A stretch of DNA of 7,865 nucleotides, from the NCBI GenBank assembly GCA_030597505.1, contig JAUVRS010000107.1, positions 1 through 7,865 on the forward strand. The letters are read 5' to 3'. Below, piece by piece: positions 1 through 5,576 of the stretch. A program made the translations under genes and the position numbers. The notes beneath the pieces are model-generated. The model was given only the letters and a program-made list of their open reading frames with translations, searched no databases and was not told where the DNA came from. This DNA is from Desulfobacteraceae bacterium. Lineage in GTDB: Bacteria > Desulfobacterota > DSM-4660 > Desulfatiglandales > Desulfatiglandaceae. Each line of letters opens with the position of its first letter. Position 1 is the stretch's first letter.

Positions 1-518
1 ACAGCGGCGCAGTGGTCTTGGAGACCACGGTTGCCCCCGCTTACACTATCGTGAATGTTGTGTGCCGTGGAAGCTATCGCTCTCTTTGATAATTTTCTCC
101 CGCCGAGCCCAACAGACACCTTGGCAAGGGACTTGATAAAGGCCACCAGGGCTGTACTGGATCCTCCCATAGCCGACTTTACCGGAGACGCTGAACTGAT
201 TCGGGCCTCCAGGCCATGAAAGTCAAAGTGGGCGTTCGCAGCAAAAAATAGGGAAAAAATCGTATTTAAGGGGACATTGTTAGTGGGGAATGTTTCCCCC
301 TGGGGGAAGCCGTTTGAGGATATCTTTATCCAGTCGTTTTTGTAAGGAGAAAGGACAACGGATGTCCTCAGGTTCAGCGCCACATTGACCGTGGTTGGTT
401 CTGCTACTGCCGACAGGATTGCCAGCGCCTTTATATCAAAGGTACCTCCTGAATCAATGCGGCACGGAGCCGATGATGCCACCCGGTTATGGGTGAGGAA
501 ATCCCTGATTGAGGTCAT
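1..518 (-). CDS. GHMP-family sugar kinase, N-terminal part (runs off the left edge)
   Basis: The minus strand is open from an ATG at 518-516 to the window edge: 172 codons, no stop, so the C-terminal half lies outside. GHMP kinases phosphorylate small metabolites, often sugars, with ATP. Visible signatures: APCRIDSGGTFDI (residues 17-29), the N-terminal substrate-side motif resembling the APxRIDxGGT of sugar-kinase members; PVKSAMGGSST (112-122), the glycine/serine-rich ATP-phosphate loop, here PxxxxMGGSS rather than the commoner GLGSSA; and GGNRGLQDHCAA (161-172), where Asp168 matches the catalytic Asp of the galactokinase GxxDQ segment. The start overlaps the upstream Nudix stop as TAATG, with AAGGAG at 526-521 only 2 nt before it, so translation is probably coupled. 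Family assignment is firm; the substrate (galactose, heptose-7-phosphate, fucose or other) cannot be read from this half. Confidence 0.86.
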   Translation of the reverse strand, partial: MTSIRDFLTHNRVASSAPCRIDSGGTFDIKALAILSAVAEPTTVNVALNLRTSVVLSPYKNDWIKISSNGFPQGETFPTNNVPLNTIFSLFFAANAHFDFHGLEARISSASPVKSAMGGSSTALVAFIKSLAKVSVGLGGRKLSKRAIASTAHNIHDSVSGGNRGLQDHCAA

Positions 519-1093
519 TACTCCTTCAGCCTTCCGTTCTTCTCCAACCAGTGGGCTGCCAGGAAGAGACCGGAGATGGTCTTGGCATCCTGGATAAGGC
601 CTTTATGGATCATTTTGACGGCCTCAACCCGTTTAACTTTGTGGACATCCAGCATTTCGTCTTCGTCAAGGTCTTGGCTTGATGGGAGAAGATCGGTTGC
701 CAAAAAGATATGGATACGCTCGTCTGAATAGCCCGGGACCGGAATGATTTCCCCCAGTTTTTGCCATGTATTGGCCGAGAACCCTGACTCTTCGATCAAC
801 TCTCTTTTTGCGCATTCAATGGGCGTTTCATCAGGGTCAAGCGTCCCTGCCGGGATTTCCCAGATGAAATTGCCTATGGCGTGGCGATACTGTCTGATCA
901 GGATCACGGTGTCATCGGGGCAGAGCGGAACGATTGCTGACGCACCAGGATGGCGAACAATATCCAGGTCCACAGTCACCCCGTTTTCAAGGGTCACATT
1001 TTCTCTCTGAAAATCAAACACCCTACCTTGACTCAGGGTAACGATCTTGTTTATCTTTGCGATCATGTCTTTGGTTTTCTTGTATAGGAGCAT
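518..1093 (-). CDS. Nudix hydrolase, ADP-ribose pyrophosphatase type
   Basis: 191 residues, usual size for this family. ADP-ribose pyrophosphatases cleave ADP-ribose or related nucleoside-diphosphate sugars to AMP (NMP) and a sugar phosphate with Mg2+, in the cytosol. The Nudix box GX5EX7REUXEEXGU is complete at residues 83-105: Gly83, Glu89, Arg97-Glu98, Glu101-Glu102, Gly104. IWEIPAG (78-83) precedes it, as is typical. PVPGYSDERIHIF (118-130) carries the proline about 15 residues after the box that marks the ADP-ribose subgroup, and DEDEMLDV (143-150) supplies the acidic loop that often holds the catalytic Glu. ATG at 1093 has no good Shine-Dalgarno sequence; Met10 (ATG at 1066) is an alternative giving 182 residues, and the conserved fold begins after it. 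The gene overlaps the GHMP kinase by 1 base (TAATG). Family is sure; the exact NDP-sugar substrate is not. Confidence 0.93.
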   Translation of the reverse strand: MLLYKKTKDMIAKINKIVTLSQGRVFDFQRENVTLENGVTVDLDIVRHPGASAIVPLCPDDTVILIRQYRHAIGNFIWEIPAGTLDPDETPIECAKRELIEESGFSANTWQKLGEIIPVPGYSDERIHIFLATDLLPSSQDLDEDEMLDVHKVKRVEAVKMIHKGLIQDAKTISGLFLAAHWLEKNGRLKE

Positions 1094-1107
1094 GCTCAGG
1101 ATGTCAA
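1081..1107 (-). promoter_or_regulatory. Candidate sigma70-type promoter overlapping the annotated Nudix start
   Basis: On the minus strand a perfect TTGACA lies at 1107-1102 and TATACA at 1086-1081, separated by 15 nt (short of the preferred 16-18). It overlaps the ATG at 1093. If it is used, the longer start could not be translated from that transcript and Met10 at 1066 would be the working start on a very short leader. Seen in sequence; function is inference. Confidence 0.25.
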
Positions 1108-1262
1108 GAAACCTGGCTCAGGGTCGGTTATGGTGGACTTCTTTGTTTTTATAGCTAAAATAGCATCAAAAGTGATAGATGAACAATAAAATATTTTCTG
1201 TCCGTTTTAAATGCAAATTTGTTTTTAATGTTCTAAATGGGTTTTAATTGGGAGGATGAAGC
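1094..1262. other. Divergent intergenic region between the Nudix hydrolase and glmM
   Basis: 169 bp with no credible gene on either strand. From about 1141 to 1250 it is strongly A+T-rich, including a short perfect palindrome AAAATATTTT at 1188-1197 and several A/T runs, as expected for promoters of the two divergent transcripts. TAAAAT near 1187-1192 could be a -10 box for glmM, but I see no convincing -35 at 17 nt, so I do not call a promoter. No riboswitch-like or terminator-like structure is evident. Confidence 0.6.
1251..1255 (+). promoter_or_regulatory. Shine-Dalgarno site of glmM
   Basis: GGAGG ends 7 nt before the GTG at 1263. This supports GTG as the true start, together with the MGTLFGTDGIRG N-terminus that is standard for GlmM. 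Confidence 0.85.
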
Positions 1263-2612
1263 GTGGGTACCCTTTTTGGGACCGATGGGATAAGAGGCCT
1301 GGCCAACCAGTATCCAATGGATGCAAAGACAGCCTTCACTGTGGGCCAGGCCATCACCCATGTCTTCAAAAAAAAGGATCACCCACCTCGAGTGGTCATC
1401 GGAAGGGATACTCGAATCTCGGGTCCTATGCTGGAAGACTCTCTTGGGGCAGGTATTGCGTCAATGGGGGGCAATGCATATCTGGCAGGGGTGTTGCCTA
1501 CCCCCGGAGTCGCGTTTGTCACCCGGAACATGAGGGCTGATGCGGGTGTTGTTATTTCCGCGTCCCACAACCTCTACCAGGACAACGGCATCAAAATATT
1601 TTCCGGAGATGGATTCAAACTATCCGATCAACAGGAGGCGGTTATTGAAGACCTTGTGTTGGGAGGCAGACTGGACCAGATGACCCCGCCAGCAGGAGGA
1701 TTTGGTAGCGCCAAGCGCATGGAAAAGGTTTTTGAAAAATATTCTACCTTTCTCAAAGATACATTCCCCGCCAATCTCTCCATGGCAGGCGTAAAGATTG
1801 TCATTGATGCAGCCAACGGGGCAACCTGTCGGGTGGCCCCCCTTGTCTTCACTGAACTGGGCGCCGAGGTCACAGTCATCCATGATAAGCCAAACGGCAC
1901 CAACATCAATGACAATTGTGGTTCACAGTATACCCAGGATCTTCAAAAGCGCGTGACAGATGATGGCGCGGATGTTGGGCTGGCCTTTGACGGTGACGGG
2001 GACCGGTTGATCGCCGTTGATGAAAAAGGGAGGAGAATCACCGGGGATCAGATAATGATCATCTGCGCAAAGATGCTCAAGGATGAGGCCCGGCTGAAAA
2101 ATGATCTTCTCGTCAGCACCGTTATGAGCAATCTGGGGCTCACCATTGCCTGCCGGAAATTTGGATTCAAACACCATACATCAAATGTGGGGGACCGTTA
2201 TGTTCTGGAGGATATGCGACGTCTGGGTGCTGTGATTGGGGGAGAGGATTCGGGCCATTTGATTTTTCTTGATGACCACACCACCGGAGATGGAATCCTG
2301 GCGGCCCTTAAATTGATAGCGGCAACGCTCAAACAAGGTAAAGCGGTCTCCCAACTTGCGGGCATGATGGACGTATACCCCCAGAAATTGATCAATGTGG
2401 CGGTCAGCCGAAAACCAGATATTTCCACGGTGCCACAAATTGCTGAGGCCATAAAGGCGGTGGAAAAGAGTCTGGGGAAGAAAGGCCGGGTGCTGGTGCG
2501 ATATTCCGGAACACAAAATCTCTGCCGCGTCATGGTCGAGGGTCCCACAGAGGACCTTACCAAGAAATACTGCAACCAGGTGGCAGAAACGGTCAAAGAG
2601 GCGTTGGGTTAG
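1263..2612 (+). CDS. glmM: Phosphoglucosamine mutase
   Basis: 449 residues, the usual GlmM length. It interconverts glucosamine-6-phosphate and glucosamine-1-phosphate in the cytosol, feeding UDP-GlcNAc synthesis for peptidoglycan and lipopolysaccharide. All four alpha-D-phosphohexomutase elements are present: N-terminal GTDGIRG (6-12); phosphoserine loop VVISASHN with Ser101 as the phosphorylated residue; Mg2+ loop DGDGDR (243-248); sugar-recognition GGEDSGH (326-332); and the C-terminal phosphate-binding loop RYSGTQN (413-419) followed by RVMVEG. Two positions depart from the commonest consensus: Leu104 replaces the Pro of SASHNP, and Gln-Asn (418-419) replaces Glu-Pro of SGTEP. Core catalytic residues are intact, so the enzyme is probably active. 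GTG start with a good ribosome site. It heads a co-directional five-gene run rather than following cdaA/ybbR or folP/ftsH, its common partners. Confidence 0.96.
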   Translation: MGTLFGTDGIRGLANQYPMDAKTAFTVGQAITHVFKKKDHPPRVVIGRDTRISGPMLEDSLGAGIASMGGNAYLAGVLPTPGVAFVTRNMRADAGVVISASHNLYQDNGIKIFSGDGFKLSDQQEAVIEDLVLGGRLDQMTPPAGGFGSAKRMEKVFEKYSTFLKDTFPANLSMAGVKIVIDAANGATCRVAPLVFTELGAEVTVIHDKPNGTNINDNCGSQYTQDLQKRVTDDGADVGLAFDGDGDRLIAVDEKGRRITGDQIMIICAKMLKDEARLKNDLLVSTVMSNLGLTIACRKFGFKHHTSNVGDRYVLEDMRRLGAVIGGEDSGHLIFLDDHTTGDGILAALKLIAATLKQGKAVSQLAGMMDVYPQKLINVAVSRKPDISTVPQIAEAIKAVEKSLGKKGRVLVRYSGTQNLCRVMVEGPTEDLTKKYCNQVAETVKEALG

Positions 2613-2630
2613 AACCTTAGGGCATGCATT

Positions 2631-2640
2631 GGGAGAAAGG
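2631..2640 (+). promoter_or_regulatory. Ribosome binding site of the aminotransferase-fold gene
   Basis: A purine-rich GGGAGAAAGG stretch ends 5 nt before the ATG at 2646, within the 33-bp gap after glmM. It supports this start and a shared transcript with glmM. Confidence 0.65.
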
Positions 2641-2645
2641 ATACC

Positions 2646-3797
2646 ATGACAGATTTTGAAACAATTGATGAAACGTTTCTTCGCAAACGGGCCGCCCAGA
2701 AATGGGGCCCCTGGGGCGAAGGGGTGATCTCGCTTTCGGTGGCTGACATTGATTTTCAGGCGCCACCTGAGATCAAAGAAGGGATTATTCGTGCGGTCCG
2801 GGAAGACCGAACCCCTTACGGCCATCATGGCGGGGACCCGGATGTCCTCGAGGTTATCTGTGAAAAACTCAACCGGGTCAATAATATCCCAGCAGACCCG
2901 GATGACGTACATATGATTCCGGGAACCATGTTCGCCATCTTTCTGGCCTGTTACTATGCGCTCAAACCGGGCGATGAAGCCGTGATATGCCCGGGGCCGG
3001 TTTATCCGCCGTTTATGGAAAACATTTATAATTCTGAAGCGATCCCGGTCTTTAATCCCCTTAGTCTTCAAAACGAGAGACTGGATTTGGAGGACCTCAA
3101 ACAAAGGATATCTCCAAAAACAAGACTTCTGATGGTCTCAAACCCCCACAACCCCACTGGAAGGGTGTTTACCAGGAAAGAATTGGAGGAGATTGCCCAA
3201 ACCGCCAAAGAACATGACCTCCTGATCTTTTCAGATGAACTCTATGAAGACATGATTTATGAGGGGGAACATATCAGTCTGGCCTCTCTCGACCCTGATC
3301 TGTTTGAAAGAACCATAACCGTCTTTGGGTTCAGCAAGGCCTTTGGAATTCCTGGCTATCGAATTGCGTATATGGTCTGTCATGGAAAACACATGGCAGC
3401 GCTCAAAAAACGGCTTCACGGCATGATCGTTCATGCAGATACCCTGGCCCAGGCGGCCGCCAAAGCGGCTATTGTCCATGGCAGCCCCTGGCTCAAGGAG
3501 CTGAGAACTCATCTGCGAAAGATGCGGGATTACAGTGTGGCCCGGTTGGGAAAGATCCCGGGGGTTTTTTGTCCGATTCCCCAGGCCACGCCGTTTTTGT
3601 TTCCTGATATATCTTCTTTTGAAAAGACCAGCGAGGAAATGACACAATACCTTCGGAAAGAGGCCAGGGTTGTCGTGATGAAAGGCGCTGATTTTGGCCC
3701 TCCCGGAGAAGGTCATATCCGTATCAATTTTGCTACAAGCCGTTCAATGTTGAAAGAGGCGTTTGATCGGATAGAGGTGGCCCTCCTGAAAATCTGA
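2646..3797 (+). CDS. PLP-dependent class I/II aminotransferase-fold enzyme
   Basis: 383 residues, full length for fold-type I aminotransferases. Such enzymes use pyridoxal phosphate to move amino groups between amino and 2-oxo acids; close relatives of the MalY/PatB type instead cleave cystathionine. Visible: SVADIDF (31-37), like the VADMDF near the N-terminus of MalY/PatB proteins; NPHNPTGR (166-173) with Asn169 contacting PLP; SDELYED (196-202) with Asp197 and Tyr200 against the cofactor; SKAFGIPGYR (230-239) with Lys231 as the Schiff-base lysine and Arg239 binding PLP phosphate; and HIRINFA (357-363) with Arg359 expected to bind the substrate carboxylate. No signal peptide, so cytosolic. 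It follows glmM by 33 bp and precedes a 2-oxo-acid hydratase-family gene by 58 bp, so a transaminase giving a 2-oxo acid for the next enzyme is possible, but the substrate is unassigned. Confidence 0.92.
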   Translation: MTDFETIDETFLRKRAAQKWGPWGEGVISLSVADIDFQAPPEIKEGIIRAVREDRTPYGHHGGDPDVLEVICEKLNRVNNIPADPDDVHMIPGTMFAIFLACYYALKPGDEAVICPGPVYPPFMENIYNSEAIPVFNPLSLQNERLDLEDLKQRISPKTRLLMVSNPHNPTGRVFTRKELEEIAQTAKEHDLLIFSDELYEDMIYEGEHISLASLDPDLFERTITVFGFSKAFGIPGYRIAYMVCHGKHMAALKKRLHGMIVHADTLAQAAAKAAIVHGSPWLKELRTHLRKMRDYSVARLGKIPGVFCPIPQATPFLFPDISSFEKTSEEMTQYLRKEARVVVMKGADFGPPGEGHIRINFATSRSMLKEAFDRIEVALLKI

Positions 3798-3844
3798 AAC
3801 CGTTGACCCATTCAATGATTCACTTTCTCCAGTTCATGTTGGTT

Positions 3845-3849
3845 GGAGG
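3845..3849 (+). promoter_or_regulatory. Shine-Dalgarno site that selects TTG 3856 as start
   Basis: GGAGG directly abuts an in-frame TTG at 3850 (zero spacing, unusable) but lies 6 nt before a second in-frame TTG at 3856. The ribosome site therefore favours 3856. Confidence 0.7.
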
Positions 3850-3855
3850 TTGCAA

Positions 3856-4647
3856 TTGAAAAATCGAGAGACAATAAAAAGAGAGTGGCATAATGTTCTG
3901 CAAAAGGCTTCCGAGGAGATGAAACCCGCCGATTCCCTATGTTCCACCATAGGGGAGTTGTCAATAGAAGAGGCCTATGAAGTGCAGGCCATGTCGGTGG
4001 AGGACCGGGTCAAGAAGGGTGAACGTGTCATCGGCTGGAAGGTGGGTGCAACAAGCCATCCAGTGATGGACCAGTTGAAAGTGAGAGAACCTTTTCTGGG
4101 GTGTATGACCACCAAATCCGATTATTCATCCCTGCCGGAGATAAAGACGTCCGATTTTTTCAAACTGGCCGTTGAGGGGGAAATTGCCTTTGTGATGGGG
4201 ATGCCGCTCAGGGGGCCTGGCATAACACATACAGACGTGCTGCGGGCCACATCAGGAATCATGGGGGCCGTGGAACTTGTGGATTCCAGAATAAAAGACT
4301 GGGACGCAACCCCCATCGAGGCAGTTGCCGACAATGCATTTCACGCAGGGATTATCCTTGGTCCGATTATGAGGCCGATCTCCGGTTTTGACCTCATCCA
4401 CGAAGGGGTTGTACTGAGAAAAAACGCCAACCTCCTTGCGAGTGCGTGCGGGGTGGAGGCACTGGGAAACCCCCTCAATGTGGTGACATGGCTTGCCAAC
4501 AAATTGGCGGAATTGGACAAAGAAATCAGGGCAGGAGAGATTGTTTCCACCGGATCTCTGACAACGTTCTTTTTTGTTGAGCCGGGAGATCTGGTGGAGG
4601 TGTCTTTTTCAAATTTGGGAACGATAAGGTTTGGCATCAGGGACTAA
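3856..4647 (+). CDS. 2-keto-4-pentenoate hydratase / oxalocrotonate decarboxylase family enzyme
   Basis: 263 residues from TTG 3856 (two codons fewer than the longest frame), matching the about 260 of the MhpD/XylI/XylJ family within the fumarylacetoacetate hydrolase superfamily. These metal-dependent enzymes hydrate 2-oxopent-4-enoates or decarboxylate 4-oxalocrotonate in aromatic meta-cleavage pathways. Visible: GWKVGATS (60-67); VEGEIAFVMG (106-115) and AVELVDSRIKDW (138-149), giving the Glu107/Glu109/Glu140 metal triad at nearly the MhpD positions; VADNAF (157-162); and the C-terminal STGSLT (231-236) followed by PGD. No ring-cleavage dioxygenase, aldolase or acetaldehyde dehydrogenase is nearby, so an aromatic pathway is not supported by context. 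With the upstream aminotransferase-fold gene and downstream MaoC-like gene it may act on another 2-oxo-enoate. Family is firm, substrate open. Confidence 0.9.
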   Translation: MKNRETIKREWHNVLQKASEEMKPADSLCSTIGELSIEEAYEVQAMSVEDRVKKGERVIGWKVGATSHPVMDQLKVREPFLGCMTTKSDYSSLPEIKTSDFFKLAVEGEIAFVMGMPLRGPGITHTDVLRATSGIMGAVELVDSRIKDWDATPIEAVADNAFHAGIILGPIMRPISGFDLIHEGVVLRKNANLLASACGVEALGNPLNVVTWLANKLAELDKEIRAGEIVSTGSLTTFFFVEPGDLVEVSFSNLGTIRFGIRD

Positions 4648-4724
4648 GCCTGGTTGTGAGAGAGCCTTCTGACAAATGTATACCGCAGTCGGAGAAGAAA
4701 ACTCAAAAAAGGTCTGAGAAGAAA

Positions 4725-5546
4725 ATGGATTTGTCCACATACGAACTGACGGCTATCAATTTTGCCAAGGAGTCGTCCAACAAGATCCACTCCGACGAAG
4801 TGGCCAGGAGTCACGGTTTTAAGGGAGCACTGGTCCCGGGAATCGCAGTATACGCATATATGACCCGCCCGGTAGTGGAACATCTCGGTACTGATTGGCT
4901 GGAGCGCGGAACCATCACTGCAAAGTTCATTAGGCCTATCTACGAGGGCGCTTCTGTAAGGGTTTGCGTCAGAAGGAGCGGGTCAAAGACGAATGAATAT
5001 GAAATCGAGATCCTTGATATTGGTGGTGCACTCTGCGCGGTGGGGTGGGCCGGTTTTGGGGCCGTGGGGGCTGAAGCCCCAAGGGCATGTGATTATCCAC
5101 ACAGGTTTCTTCCGGCGCCAGAAGAACGCATGGCGCCTCGTGTTGCCAACCTTTTGCCGGGGACACTTTTAGGGGCCCTGGAATTTCACCCAGAAGCGGA
5201 TGACCATGAATCCAAGGTGCACGATCACTATCTGGACAATTTGGCTGTATACAGGGATCCTGAAGCGGTCTGTCATCCCGCATATTTTCTGAGCCAGGCC
5301 AATCAAATTCTTATGCGAAACGTGAACCTGGGTCCCTGGATACACACCCAAAGCCGGGTGCAGAACTTTTCCTTACACAAGACACACGGAAAGCTGAACA
5401 TTCGGGGCTCTGTGGCCCGTTCCTACAAGAAACGAGGTCATGAACTGGTTGATCTGGACCTTGCGATTTTCGATTCCCAAGATCGGGGCATCGCAACGGT
5501 CAAACACTCGGCAATTATTCGATTGAAATCGCCTGAGTTATCGTGA
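4725..5546 (+). CDS. MaoC-like double hot-dog protein (enoyl-CoA hydratase-like)
   Basis: 273 residues from ATG 4725. The frame extends to GTG 4656, but the added 23 residues are Lys/Ser-rich, lack homology character and have no ribosome site. MaoC-like proteins usually hydrate enoyl-CoA or act on acyl thioesters. Two hot-dog halves are suggested: residues about 8-115, with NKIHSDEVARSHGFKGALVPG (19-39) resembling the hydratase motif, and about 165-270, with CHPAYFLSQANQILMRN (183-199), LGPWIHTQSRVQ (202-213) and a closing strand VKHSAIIRL (259-267), a pattern I know from annotated MaoC-like dehydratase proteins. In the hydratase motif His22 is kept, but Ser17 sits where the catalytic Asp of D-x-N-P-x-H is expected, and Pro38-Gly39 replaces His-Gly. 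It may be a non-canonical hydratase, a thioesterase-like or a binding protein. It lies 77 bp after the 2-oxo-acid hydratase gene. Confidence 0.82.
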   Translation: MDLSTYELTAINFAKESSNKIHSDEVARSHGFKGALVPGIAVYAYMTRPVVEHLGTDWLERGTITAKFIRPIYEGASVRVCVRRSGSKTNEYEIEILDIGGALCAVGWAGFGAVGAEAPRACDYPHRFLPAPEERMAPRVANLLPGTLLGALEFHPEADDHESKVHDHYLDNLAVYRDPEAVCHPAYFLSQANQILMRNVNLGPWIHTQSRVQNFSLHKTHGKLNIRGSVARSYKKRGHELVDLDLAIFDSQDRGIATVKHSAIIRLKSPELS

Positions 5547-5576
5547 GACGGACAACGACGGGCAAAAAGAAAACCT

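Noticed and set aside
55..219. 54-codon plus-strand frame that at first looked like a gene remnant or a frameshifted gene
   Set aside because: The same DNA reads as the conserved ATP-loop region of the GHMP kinase on the minus strand, which explains the coding-like base pattern.
385..597. 70-codon plus-strand frame from a TTG
   Set aside because: It lies opposite the GHMP kinase and Nudix genes, both with clear family motifs, and has no ribosome site or motif of its own.
1188..1197. AAAATATTTT palindrome as a possible operator
   Set aside because: Short A/T palindromes are expected by chance in such an A+T-rich stretch, and nothing ties it to a regulator.
2181..3104. 307-codon open frame on the minus strand across the end of glmM and the start of the aminotransferase-fold gene
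   Set aside because: It is antisense to two strongly supported genes and spans their gap, shows no recognisable motif and is rich in His, Arg, Phe and Cys in a way typical of shadow frames.
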